The translations under genes were made by a program, and so were the position numbers. A stretch of 64,000 bases of DNA, from positions 27,613 to 91,612 of the forward strand of contig CAJUAT010000004.1 in the NCBI GenBank assembly GCA_910584525.1, read 5' to 3'. Positions 26,813 through 35,072 of this stretch are shown one piece after another (the first letter of the stretch is position 1; each line of letters begins with the position of its first letter). The stretch comes from an uncultured Muribaculaceae bacterium (GTDB taxonomy: Bacteria > Bacteroidota > Bacteroidia > Bacteroidales > Muribaculaceae). Below the pieces are notes generated by a model, which saw only the letters and a program-made list of their open reading frames with translations, had not been told where the DNA came from and made no database searches.

Positions 26813-27204
26813 GCAGCAGCTACCGAGTCGGCGGCCACAGTATCTGCGGCAGCCAACGGATGCGCCAGCCTGTACAATATCGAGTCGCGCAGTTCCACCA
26901 TACGGAGGGTCAGGCGGCTGATGCTTTCATTGTGGCTCTCGCTGACCTGCAGATATATGTCGGCCGGATAGCGGTAGCCAATGTTGGTGATGGCTTCGGC
27001 CATGTTTTCCGACAGTCGCAGCACCGTGGCGGAATCACGCGCCAGCTTGATGCTGTCGCGGTAAGCCGCCGCCACGCGCTCGCATTCCACGGCGTAGGCG
27101 TCGGCCTGCGCCTGGCTGTCGTCGGCAGGTCGGCTCACGCATGAAACTGACGACACGCCGACTGTCAAGGCCAACGCCGCCAATGATATGATATTCCTGT
27201 TCAT
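26773..27204 (-). CDS. Small helical lipoprotein
   Basis: 143 residues. Lipobox SVSC with Cys22 after a hydrophobic segment. The mature part is mostly helical and charged (YAVECERVAAAYRDSIKLARDSATVLRLSENMAEAI), with an Ala/Asp/Val linker (AADTVAADSVAAAQ) near the end. I recognise no family. The ATG overlaps the uvrA stop (ATGA at 27201-27204), so it is translationally coupled to uvrA, and its 3' end runs 40 bp into the convergent ABC ATPase gene. Function unknown. Confidence 0.7.
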   Translation of the reverse strand: MNRNIISLAALALTVGVSSVSCVSRPADDSQAQADAYAVECERVAAAYRDSIKLARDSATVLRLSENMAEAITNIGYRYPADIYLQVSESHNESISRLTLRMVELRDSILYRLAHPLAAADTVAADSVAAAQTMSNKPVDSLK

Positions 27205-30002
27205 CTGGATTCAAGTTTTGCCTTGAGATATTGGCCGGTATAGCTCTCCGGCACTTTGACGATATCCTCGGGAGTCCCTTCGGCCACGAGTGTGCCTCCC
27301 TTGTCGCCTCCTTCCGGTCCTATGTCTATAACCCAGTCGGCCGACTTGATCACATCCATGTTGTGCTCGATGATTATGACGCTGTTTCCTTTGTCCACAA
27401 GGCGGTTGAGCGATTTCATAAGCAGCGAGATGTCGTGGAAGTGCAGACCTGTGGTCGGCTCGTCGAAGATGAAGAGAGTGGGTTTCTGTGACTCCTGCGA
27501 TATGAACCATGCCAGCTTCACGCGCTGGTTCTCGCCGCCCGACAGCGTAGATGACGACTGCCCAAGCTTTATATATCCCAGACCTACATCCTGCAGTGGC
27601 TGAAGCTTGCGGAGTATCCTCCGCGCGTCGGTCGACGTGTCTTCGCCGAAAAACTCTATCGCCTGGTTTACCGTCATGTCGAGCACGTCGCTGATGTTCT
27701 TGCCGCGGTACTCCACCTCGAGGATTTCCTGCTTGAATCGTTTGCCGTTGCAAACGTCGCAAGGAACCTTTATGTCGGCCATGAACTGCATGGGGATGGT
27801 GATGGTTCCCTCGCCCTGGCATTCCTCGCAGCGGCCTCCGTCGGTATTGAACGAGAAATAGGCCGGCGTGTAACCCATCTGCTTGGCAAGCTGCTGCTCG
27901 GAGAAGAGTTTGCGTATCTCGTCGTAGGCCTTAAGGTATGTCGCCGGATTGCTGCGCGATGATGTGCCGATAGGGTTCTGGTCGACAAACTCTACGGCGA
28001 ATATCCTGTTGAGGTCGCCGACAATACCCTTGTGAGAGCCGGGCACTTCGGAGGCCTCTCCCAATGCGCGGAGCACGCCGTTGTAGAGGATGTTGCGCAC
28101 CAGCGTCGATTTGCCGCTGCCGCTCACTCCCGTCACCACCGTGAGCACGCCCAACGGGATGCGCACGTCGATATTCTTGAGATTGTTCTGCGAGGCTCCC
28201 TCTACGAGAAGACTCTGTTCCCATGTCCGGCGTCGTTCAGGCACGGGAATACTGCGACTCCCCTGAAGATAGTCAATGGTGTAGGAGCCGCTGGTGTTGG
28301 GTTCCGTCAGAGCCTTCATGAGGTTGCCGTGATAGATGATATTGCCGCCGAGACGTCCGGCATCGGGACCTATGTCCACAATCTCGTCGGCGGCAAGCAT
28401 GATGTCCTCGTCATGCTCCACAACTATCACCGTGTTGCCGGTACGCTGAAGATTGCGCAGCACGTTGATGAGCTTGTGCGTGTCGCGCGAGTGAAGTCCT
28501 ATCGATGGCTCGTCGAGAATATAAAGTGACCCCACCAGCGAGCTTCCCAACGATGAGGCGAGGTTTATGCGCTGGCTCTCGCCACCCGACAGACTGTTGG
28601 AAAGACGATCGAGGGTAAGGTAACCCAGGCCGACGTCGAGCATGAACTGCAGTCGCTGGCGTATCTCCACGAGCAGTCGCCGGCCGATGCGCTCGTCATT
28701 GTCCGACAGCTCCAGATTGTCGAAGAAAGGTTTCAGCGCCTCCACGGGCATCCTCACCAGCTCGGTGATGGACTTGCCGCCGATCTTGACGTATTCCACG
28801 TCGGGGCGCAGTCGAGAGCCATGGCATGTGGGGCATACGGTCTTGCCGCGGTAACGCGCTTTCAGCACCCTGTACTGCATCTTCTCCTGCATGGTGTCGA
28901 TCCAGCGGAAGAAGCCGTCGATGCCTTCCCATATGGAATTGCCGTGCCATAGGAAGTCGCGTTGCTGCTGCGTGAGCTCGTTGTAGGGCGTATGGATGGG
29001 GAAGTTGAAGCGCGGCGCCAGATGTATGAGCCGTTTCTTCCATTCCGACATCTTGTCGCCGTTCCAGCAGCGTACGGCGTTCTGGTAGACCGACAGCGAC
29101 TTGACGGGCACCACAAGGTCTTCGCTGACGCCAAGCACATTGCCAAACCCTTCGCATTCAGGACAGGCCCCGTAGGGATTGTTGAAATTGAACATCAGGT
29201 CGGAAGGTTCGCGAAACTCCATTCCGTCGGCCACGAATTGGCGCGAAAAGGAATGCTCATGGATGCCGTCGGCGCCCCATACCTTAAGAATAGCCTGGTT
29301 GTTACCCTCGTACCATGCCGTTTCCACGGAGTCGGTAAGACGTGATATCTCATCCTTGTCGTCGGAGATACTCAGCCTGTCTACCAGCAGCCGGTAGCCG
29401 CCGGTGTTGCTTGTCGGTGTACTGGCTTCTATATCGGTTATGTCGATGAACTCCCCATCCTTTTCCAGGCGGGAGTATCCTTCCTTGCGGTAAATCTCCA
29501 GCTGTTGTGCGAAGGTGCGGCCGTCGGGAATGTCAATGTCGGCGAGTATGGCCATGCGGGTCCCCTCGGGATAGGAGAGGGCTGTGCGTATAATGTCCTC
29601 GATGCCATGTTTGCGTACCTCCTTGCCTGTGACGGGCGAATAGGTATGGCCGATGCGCGCGTAGAGCATGCGCAGATAATCGTAGATTTCGGTGGATGTC
29701 CCCACGGTGCTGCGGGGATTGCGAGTGTTGACTTTCTGCTCTATTGCTATGGCCGGCGGCAAACCCTTGATATAATCGCATTCCGGCTTTGACATGCGAC
29801 CGAGAAACTGGCGGGCGTACGACGAAAGACTCTCCACGTAGCGGCGTTGACCCTCGGCATACAATGTGTCGAAAGCCAGCGACGACTTCCCGCTGCCGCT
29901 GACGCCCGTCATTACTATGAAACTCCCCAACGGCAGCTCCAGATCCACATTCTTCAGATTATTGACCCGTGCTCCCTTTATGCTGATTTTCCTGTTTCCC
30001 AT
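27201..30002 (-). CDS. uvrA: Excinuclease ABC subunit A
   Basis: 933 residues from the ATG at 30002 (MGNRKISIKGARVNNLKNVDL); an ATG nine codons upstream is less likely. Damage-recognition ATPase of nucleotide excision repair. Seen: first Walker A GVSGSGKSS, UvrB-binding region, signature LSGGESQRINLASSLGSSLVG, second Walker A GVSGSGKST, the C-terminal zinc module CEECQGEG...CDVCNGKR, and second signature LSGGENQRVKLA. The first zinc module is incomplete: only the second CxxC pair (GACPECEGFG) is present, while the expected first pair is replaced by HSFSRQFVADG. This half-module appears typical of Bacteroidetes UvrA. The gene starts an operon with the small lipoprotein. Confidence 0.96.
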   Translation of the reverse strand: MGNRKISIKGARVNNLKNVDLELPLGSFIVMTGVSGSGKSSLAFDTLYAEGQRRYVESLSSYARQFLGRMSKPECDYIKGLPPAIAIEQKVNTRNPRSTVGTSTEIYDYLRMLYARIGHTYSPVTGKEVRKHGIEDIIRTALSYPEGTRMAILADIDIPDGRTFAQQLEIYRKEGYSRLEKDGEFIDITDIEASTPTSNTGGYRLLVDRLSISDDKDEISRLTDSVETAWYEGNNQAILKVWGADGIHEHSFSRQFVADGMEFREPSDLMFNFNNPYGACPECEGFGNVLGVSEDLVVPVKSLSVYQNAVRCWNGDKMSEWKKRLIHLAPRFNFPIHTPYNELTQQQRDFLWHGNSIWEGIDGFFRWIDTMQEKMQYRVLKARYRGKTVCPTCHGSRLRPDVEYVKIGGKSITELVRMPVEALKPFFDNLELSDNDERIGRRLLVEIRQRLQFMLDVGLGYLTLDRLSNSLSGGESQRINLASSLGSSLVGSLYILDEPSIGLHSRDTHKLINVLRNLQRTGNTVIVVEHDEDIMLAADEIVDIGPDAGRLGGNIIYHGNLMKALTEPNTSGSYTIDYLQGSRSIPVPERRRTWEQSLLVEGASQNNLKNIDVRIPLGVLTVVTGVSGSGKSTLVRNILYNGVLRALGEASEVPGSHKGIVGDLNRIFAVEFVDQNPIGTSSRSNPATYLKAYDEIRKLFSEQQLAKQMGYTPAYFSFNTDGGRCEECQGEGTITIPMQFMADIKVPCDVCNGKRFKQEILEVEYRGKNISDVLDMTVNQAIEFFGEDTSTDARRILRKLQPLQDVGLGYIKLGQSSSTLSGGENQRVKLAWFISQESQKPTLFIFDEPTTGLHFHDISLLMKSLNRLVDKGNSVIIIEHNMDVIKSADWVIDIGPEGGDKGGTLVAEGTPEDIVKVPESYTGQYLKAKLESR

Positions 30003-30080
30003 ATAAATTGCATTACGTATTAATAACAAATTTCATACCAGTTTAATATATACATCCGTTCCCTGGCGCAAAATTTTCAA

Positions 30081-30110
30081 CCGGGATTCAGGTTCAATTC
30101 TGTGATTCCC
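30081..30110 (+). repeat. Dispersed 30-bp repeat, copy A
   Basis: CCGGGATTCAGGTTCA followed by ATTCTGTGATTCCC. A related copy lies at 31580-31608 (four substitutions and one gap). In this copy GGGATTCA can pair with TGATTCCC (7 of 8 pairs), and a run of nine T follows, so it would also work as a plus-strand terminator in front of the Crp-family gene promoter. Confidence 0.6.
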
Positions 30111-30118
30111 CATTTTTT

Positions 30119-30150
30119 TTTGCATGAGAAGTTGAAAATGATTAATTTTG
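30119..30150 (+). promoter_or_regulatory. Promoter of the Crp-family regulator gene
   Basis: TTTG at 30119-30122, a 20-bp spacer, TAATTTTG at 30143-30150. Predicted start near 30157, giving a leader of about 140 nt before the ATG at 30296. The upstream box overlaps the T-run behind repeat copy A. Confidence 0.75.
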
Positions 30151-30295
30151 TGTTTAATAACATTTTTCTGCAACAGTTTTGCGCCGAGGTCAGGGTTCCC
30201 CGTGTTGCAAAAGGGGCAGACACAGGGGGCCGAGGGGTATGGATGAGATGGCGTGGCAGCTCTAACGACAAGCCGCGTCTGAATTAGATAATGAT

Positions 30296-30997
30296 ATGAT
30301 AACAAAAAGCACTCTTGAACGCATTATCGGTGATGACCTCGCCGAACTATGGAGCGTCCTCACTCCTGAGGAAAAACGCACCGTTACCGAAAATTTCAAG
30401 TATGAGCGTTACAAGAAGAATCAGATAATCTATGCCGAGGCGGAGATGCCTGAGAATCTATACTGTCTGCTTGAAGGTAAAGTGAAGATGTTCAAGAGCG
30501 GATATGGCGACCGCGTGCAGATTCTGCGTCTTTACAGGCCTGTGCAGTATTTCGGATACAGGGCATATTTCGCCAATGAGCCTTACGTATCGTCGGCGGC
30601 TGCTTTTGAAAATTCCGTGCTTGGAGTGATTCCCATGAAGATTGTGGAGAACATTCTCCGCCGAAACAATGACGTGGCCATGTTTTTCATCCATGAGTTG
30701 AGCCGTAATCTCGGCGGTTCTGACACGAAGATCATCAATCTCACCCAGAAACATATACGCGGGCGTCTTGCCGACGCCCTCCTTATTCTCGCCGACAATT
30801 ACGGCTATGAGGACGACGACTCAACACTCAAGATTTATATGAGCCGCGAAGACCTCGCAAATCTCTCCAACATGACTACCAGTAATGCCATAAGGACGTT
30901 GTCGACTTTTGTCAACGAGAAACTGATTCTCGTGGATGGCCGCCGTATAAGGATCATCAACGAACAGCAACTCCGCAAGATCTCCAAATTCGGCTGA
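30296..30997 (+). CDS. Crp/Fnr-family transcriptional regulator
   Basis: 233 residues. N-terminal cyclic-nucleotide-binding-like beta-roll (residues about 25-130, with NQIIYAEAEMPENLYCLLEGKVKMFKSG), a dimerisation helix (ILRRNNDVAMFFIHELSRNLG), and a C-terminal winged helix-turn-helix (MSREDLANLSNMTTSNAIRTLSTFVNEKLILVDGRRIRII). There are no FNR-type clustered cysteines, so an oxygen-sensing iron-sulfur cluster is unlikely. The cAMP-binding residues of Crp are not evident. It lies 6 bp before a YbaK-like gene, probably in one transcript, and both are bracketed by the dispersed 30-bp repeat. Confidence 0.9.
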   Translation: MITKSTLERIIGDDLAELWSVLTPEEKRTVTENFKYERYKKNQIIYAEAEMPENLYCLLEGKVKMFKSGYGDRVQILRLYRPVQYFGYRAYFANEPYVSSAAAFENSVLGVIPMKIVENILRRNNDVAMFFIHELSRNLGGSDTKIINLTQKHIRGRLADALLILADNYGYEDDDSTLKIYMSREDLANLSNMTTSNAIRTLSTFVNEKLILVDGRRIRIINEQQLRKISKFG

Positions 30998-31003
30998 TAA
31001 AGT

Positions 31004-31561
31004 ATGGAGTTCGAATCCAAGAAGTTCGTGGGACGTCCCACGGAAGGGAATGAGCTGCGCGGCGATGCCGAGCTCGGAGTGTATGATTTTCTCGATGCAC
31101 AGGGCGTGGATTATATAACCCTTTGTCATCCGGCAGCCGCCACTATGGAAGAGTGTGAGGCCGTGCGCAAGGCTGTGGATGCTCCCGTATTCAAGAATCT
31201 TTTCCTCACCAACCGGCAGCAGACAGACTTTTATCTGCTGATGATTCCCGCCGACAAACCTTTCAAGACCAAATATCTCAGCTTGCAGCTCGGATGTGCC
31301 CGACTATCGTTTGCCGACGCCGAACATATGGAAAAGTATCTCCGTATCAAACCCGGTGCCGTATCTCCCATGGGGCTTATCTACGACCGGGAGCAGAAGG
31401 TGAGACTCATTATCGACGAAGACCTGCGCCGGTGTGTCACGTACGCCTGCCATCCTTGCGTCAACACTTCCAGCATAGTGCTCCAATTGTCCGACCTGCT
31501 CGAAAAGATTCTTCCGGCCACAGGCCATTCCCACACCTGGGTGAACTTGATGCCCTCGTAA
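31004..31561 (+). CDS. YbaK/ProX-type aminoacyl-tRNA deacylase
   Basis: 185 residues. Matches the prolyl-tRNA-synthetase-associated editing fold: VFKNLFLTNRQQTDFYLLMIP (K-N-L-F-L motif, with the conserved Lys), LGCARLSFADAEHMEKYLRIKPGAVSPMGLIYD (family G-x-[VA]-[ST]-P-[FM]-G-L), a central strand VRLIIDEDL, and HPCVNTSSIVLQLSDLLEKIL (family HPxxNT). These enzymes hydrolyse Ala-tRNA-Pro or similar mischarged tRNAs in the cytoplasm. It is co-directional with the Crp-family regulator 6 bp upstream. Which tRNA it edits cannot be read from the sequence. Confidence 0.88.
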   Translation: MEFESKKFVGRPTEGNELRGDAELGVYDFLDAQGVDYITLCHPAAATMEECEAVRKAVDAPVFKNLFLTNRQQTDFYLLMIPADKPFKTKYLSLQLGCARLSFADAEHMEKYLRIKPGAVSPMGLIYDREQKVRLIIDEDLRRCVTYACHPCVNTSSIVLQLSDLLEKILPATGHSHTWVNLMPS

Positions 31562-31579
31562 TCAGAAAACAAGGTCAAG

Positions 31580-31608
31580 CCGAAATTCCGGTCAGTTCTG
31601 TGATTCCC
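31580..31608 (+). repeat. Dispersed 30-bp repeat, copy B
   Basis: CCGAAATTCCGGTCA followed by GTTCTGTGATTCCC. Aligned with copy A at 30081-30110: identical in the 13-bp core TTCTGTGATTCCC, with four substitutions and one gap in the rest. It lies just after the YbaK-like stop codon; the hairpin possible in copy A is not kept here. Confidence 0.55.
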
Positions 31609-31673
31609 AAATCGCGGCCGAAGGCTGAGAGGAGCAGAATTTTAAATGCACCGTAAAAAAAGATTGAGGCAAA

Positions 31674-31704
31674 AAAATCCCGCTGCCGGAGGCAACGGGA
31701 TTTT
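31674..31704. terminator. Bidirectional intrinsic terminator
   Basis: Stem AAAATCCCG-C-TGCC (31674-31687) with GGCA-A-CGGGATTTT (31691-31704), loop GGA. On the minus strand it is followed by a run of T, a classical intrinsic terminator for the secreted-protein gene ending at 31726. On the plus strand it can serve the Crp/YbaK transcript. Confidence 0.88.
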
Positions 31705-31725
31705 ATTACGGTTGGGTGGGATTGC

Positions 31726-32883
31726 TTACTTAACGAGCACCTTTGTAGCCTTGTTGCCCTGACGAACAACGTAGATACCGGCCTTGAGGTTGTTGCTGTT
31801 GACCTTCATACCCTGGAGGTTGAAGTACTCAACGGGAGCATTCTCCTCAACGGCGATGTTCTCAACCCCCGTAGTATCTGCGTCGATGTTGAAGTCGAGG
31901 GTGATAGTCCAGGGATAGGGTGAAAATCCACTCCACTGCGAACCACTTGAGTTATATCCGACAAACTGCTTTCCGGAAGCGTTGGCAAATGTAATGACAG
32001 TGCTTTTTTCCGTTGTGGTGTAAGTCAGCTTATTGGCTCCCTGGGGATTCAGATACTGGCCTTCTATGGGACATAAGATGTATGCAAATTTACCTTTCGA
32101 ATCTTCGTAACGGTCAAAAACCTCGCCTGCCTTTGTAGCCATAGCCTTGGCTTCGCTGTCAACAGTAAGGACTGTCGGGATGTAGCTGCCATAGAAGCTG
32201 GCGTTCAGTGCTGTAACTGTAAGTTTTTTCCCCTCTCTGTCATAGACAGCAGATACAGGATTCTCTACAGGGATTGTGCCGGTTTGAGTATTGAATGTAA
32301 TGTTGGTTTTCCCATTTGCCTTGGTGCACTCAATGTTCTTCATCATGGCATAACCGCCGGATCCTGTCGCAGCATAGAGACCGAAGTCATTCTCGCCCAC
32401 AAGACCATTTTCGGTGGCAGTCATTACGTATGTCTGTGCGTTGTTGAAGTATTTGCCGGTGCTGACCTGCAATTTATAGCAAGTAATGGTCGCTCCGGCA
32501 CTGGTTTTGCCTAAAACCTGCGGAAGATTGATTGTAATCTTCTGTTTTGCGGCATCGATTTTGCCATAGATGTCATATCCCTGGGCAAATCCTTCAAGCA
32601 GGACAGAATCATTGGGCATGAACTTAACCTTACTTGCCAGATTGGCCATATTCTTGCCGTCATTGGTCTCGTAGTTGGTGAACGTGCCAAATACCGCGAT
32701 GTATGCGCCATCGGCTATAGTGGCTGTTGCTTCCTGAGGAGCCGCACCTACAAAACCTTCCGTTGTGACAGCTACGGGGAGATTTTCCGTAACAACGGCT
32801 TTCTCCATCGAAATGATGTTCATTTCTGCGTTCATGCTCATTGCCGCAAGGGCAAGAGCGCTTAGTGTAAAGATTTTCTTCAT
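31726..32883 (-). CDS. Secreted protein with Bacteroidales C-terminal beta tail
   Basis: 385 residues. Signal peptide 1-19 (MKKIFTLSALALAAMSMNA). The body is beta-rich with no catalytic motif that I recognise. The C-terminus has VEYFNLQGMKVNSNNLKAGIYVVRQGNKATKVLVK, the YFNLQGxxV...G-[IV]-Y-[IV]-x-R-x-G...K-V-x-[KV] pattern found at the ends of many exported Bacteroidales proteins and related to type IX sorting tails. The gene has its own promoter and terminator. Function unknown. Confidence 0.75.
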   Translation of the reverse strand: MKKIFTLSALALAAMSMNAEMNIISMEKAVVTENLPVAVTTEGFVGAAPQEATATIADGAYIAVFGTFTNYETNDGKNMANLASKVKFMPNDSVLLEGFAQGYDIYGKIDAAKQKITINLPQVLGKTSAGATITCYKLQVSTGKYFNNAQTYVMTATENGLVGENDFGLYAATGSGGYAMMKNIECTKANGKTNITFNTQTGTIPVENPVSAVYDREGKKLTVTALNASFYGSYIPTVLTVDSEAKAMATKAGEVFDRYEDSKGKFAYILCPIEGQYLNPQGANKLTYTTTEKSTVITFANASGKQFVGYNSSGSQWSGFSPYPWTITLDFNIDADTTGVENIAVEENAPVEYFNLQGMKVNSNNLKAGIYVVRQGNKATKVLVK

Positions 32884-32992
32884 GTGAAATCTTTTTGGTT
32901 TATAATTATATCCTTACGGGATACACGTCTTCTTAGTGTGTGTTGAACCTTATACTACCTGCTTTTCAGCTTTACGGCATTGTATACGGCAG

Positions 32993-33023
32993 CAAATTTA
33001 ATATTTATTTCGGTTATTGCAAA
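32993..33023 (-). promoter_or_regulatory. Promoter of the secreted-protein gene
   Basis: On the minus strand: TTTG (33020-33023), a 19-bp spacer, TAAATTTG (32993-33000). The predicted start is about 100 bp before the ATG at 32883. Confidence 0.75.
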
Positions 33024-33092
33024 ATTTTCATAAAAATTTTACCAATCTTTTTTTAGGTTTTTCACAAAACCGGCTGTCGTGAGCAAGAATTT

Positions 33093-34016
33093 TTATTGGT
33101 GACGCTTTAGTTTACCGTTGGGCGTGCGGGGTACAGGTTGGCGCAATATCTCTTTGGGGACTTCGTGTTTATGGAGTTCCCGGCGGCATATCTTCAGGAT
33201 GTCTTCGTCAGTCTGTGTGCCGCCTTCAACAATAAGCACTATCTTGCTGCCCCATTTGGCATCCTCTTGACCTGTGACCATGATTTCAGAACCTATGAAG
33301 GGGTGCAACCGCCGTTCCACATCCTCGGGATGAACCTTCAGACCTCCCGTGATTATCACATTATCCTTGCGGCCCAATATCCTGAAACCGCCATCGGATG
33401 TCATTTCCACAATATCGTTGGTCTCGAAACTTTTCCATCCGGCGATATCAATCGCAAGGCATCCATCGTGGTCCGTCACCTTTATTCCCGGCAATGGAGT
33501 GAAGGGAACATCGTCGTAAGCCACACGGCGTATAGCCACGTGCGATGCTGTCTCGGTCATGCCGTATGTTTCCCAGCATCTCAGCGGCGATGCGGCTATC
33601 CTTTTACGCAGCGCCGACGGTATCGGCGATCCTCCTATCAATATATCTCTTATAACGGGCAAGCTGCCAATGCTGTCGAGAATATGCTCCATCTGCGACG
33701 GAACCACACAAAGGAGGTCTATCGCGCCGTCGCCGGCAAGTAGCGGCCTGTTGGATGACTTTTCCCATGTGAAGCGGCCACCGCTCTCCAAGGCGCGTAT
33801 CAGCATCATCTTGCCGCCGATATATTCGGGGCTCAGACAGGAATGGAAACGCGACCCGGCATCAAGTCTGAAAAAGTGGAGCGTCCTCCGCGCACTGGCC
33901 CCGACCTGCTCCTTGGGAAGCATTATTTCCTTGGGAACTCCCGTGGAGCCGGATGTATGGCACCGCAGCCACAGGCCGGGCGACTCCCATTCCGCACGCA
34001 ATTCATCCCACGTCAT
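33093..34016 (-). CDS. menE: o-Succinylbenzoate-CoA ligase
   Basis: 307 residues, shorter than the usual about 450 residue MenE: the N-terminal lobe is reduced and the protein begins almost at the P-loop TSGSTGVPKE (residues 20-29). Further AMP-binding-enzyme motifs: CWETYGMTETASHVAIRR, DIVEMTSDGGFRILGRKDNVIITGGLKVHPEDVERRL, and the terminal PRTPNGKLKR with the catalytic Lys. It activates o-succinylbenzoate with ATP and CoA in menaquinone synthesis. Its ATG overlaps the menC stop (ATGA at 34013-34016). Short MenE forms are known in Bacteroidetes. Confidence 0.9.
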   Translation of the reverse strand: MTWDELRAEWESPGLWLRCHTSGSTGVPKEIMLPKEQVGASARRTLHFFRLDAGSRFHSCLSPEYIGGKMMLIRALESGGRFTWEKSSNRPLLAGDGAIDLLCVVPSQMEHILDSIGSLPVIRDILIGGSPIPSALRKRIAASPLRCWETYGMTETASHVAIRRVAYDDVPFTPLPGIKVTDHDGCLAIDIAGWKSFETNDIVEMTSDGGFRILGRKDNVIITGGLKVHPEDVERRLHPFIGSEIMVTGQEDAKWGSKIVLIVEGGTQTDEDILKICRRELHKHEVPKEILRQPVPRTPNGKLKRHQ

Positions 34017-35071
34017 TCCCGCCAGTCAAGTTTGTCGACAGCCTCGCGGTCTATTCGCGATCCGGTTTCATATATCAGCCTGTCTCCGTCAAGATAGAGA
34101 GGCGAAGAGATGTTGTTGGTGAACAGGGCGCCGGTGCCGAGCCCCTGAGGCATACGGCAGCCGAGGGTGGCAACCCATTGGGCAAGGGCATTAAGACCGA
34201 TGTTCGATTCAAGAGAGGAGGTTATCCACCATCCTATTCCTCGTTCACGCGCCAGGGTAATCCATTCGCCGGCGCCACTGAAACCTCCGGTAAGAGTGGG
34301 CTTGATCACTATGTAGCGGGGCTTTATGACGTCGAGCATACGCACCTTGGCGTCGGTATCGAACTTGCCGATAAGTTCCTCGTCAAGGGCTATCGGCAAT
34401 GGCGATACCTCGCAGAGGAATCCCATCAGCTCGGGTTGACCCTGCCGGATGGGCTGCTCTATGCTGTGGACATCAAGGTCGGCAAGCCGCTTGAGGCGCG
34501 GCAGGGCATTATCCATGGTGAAAGCACCGTTGGCATCCACCCTGATCTCAACCTCCTCCTTGCCGTAGCGGCTGCGAACGCTCTCGATCATCTCCACCTC
34601 GCTTTTCCAGTCGATGGCTCCTATCTTGAACTTTATACAACGGAATCCTTGTGCGAGTTTCTCCTCCAGACGCGCGAGCATCTCTTCCTTGTCGCCCATC
34701 CATACAAGGCCGTTGATCTCTATTCCCTCGGTGCCGGTTATGAACGGAGAACTGTAATAAACGGCATTCCCTCCGGCGGTAAAGTCGCGGATACACTGCT
34801 CGAAGCCGAACTGCAGGGAAGGGAAGCGCGAGAGGTCGGTTTTCTTACCGAGCCTTACGTTTGCCTGCAATTCCATTAGTTTGTAGAAGAAGCGGTCGTC
34901 GGCTTCTGGCGATAGGCCGGGAAATATTGCGGCCTCGCCAAGTCCGTAGCGCGAAGGATCGCTCTCGTCGAAGAGCTTCATGTAGCAAGTCGGCTTTTCG
35001 GTGAGTATGCCTCGCGAGGTGCCTGCCGGCTCCTTGAATTTCAGTATATATGGCGCGAAAAGGAGCCTCAT
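34013..35071 (-). CDS. menC: o-Succinylbenzoate synthase
   Basis: 352 residues from ATG at 35071 (MRLLFAPYILKFKEPAGTSRG). An enolase-superfamily enzyme: CIKFKIGAIDW with the KxK catalytic pair, EIRVDANGAF (metal Asp), HSIEQPI (metal Glu), LDEELIG (metal Asp/Glu), and IVIKPTLTGGF with the second catalytic Lys. It dehydrates SHCHC to o-succinylbenzoate. The open frame extends 53 codons upstream into menB, but that part is a shadow of menB; the menB stop and this ATG are one base apart (TGA-C-ATG). Confidence 0.93.
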   Translation of the reverse strand: MRLLFAPYILKFKEPAGTSRGILTEKPTCYMKLFDESDPSRYGLGEAAIFPGLSPEADDRFFYKLMELQANVRLGKKTDLSRFPSLQFGFEQCIRDFTAGGNAVYYSSPFITGTEGIEINGLVWMGDKEEMLARLEEKLAQGFRCIKFKIGAIDWKSEVEMIESVRSRYGKEEVEIRVDANGAFTMDNALPRLKRLADLDVHSIEQPIRQGQPELMGFLCEVSPLPIALDEELIGKFDTDAKVRMLDVIKPRYIVIKPTLTGGFSGAGEWITLARERGIGWWITSSLESNIGLNALAQWVATLGCRMPQGLGTGALFTNNISSPLYLDGDRLIYETGSRIDREAVDKLDWRE

Positions 35072-35072
35072 G

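Noticed and set aside
30033..30305. 90-codon frame between uvrA and the Crp-family gene
   Set aside because: It overlaps the regulator's promoter and the dispersed repeat and shows no protein features.
31010..31040. GTTCGAATCC, resembling a tRNA T-arm
   Set aside because: It lies inside the start of the YbaK-like gene and no acceptor or anticodon stem can be formed around it.
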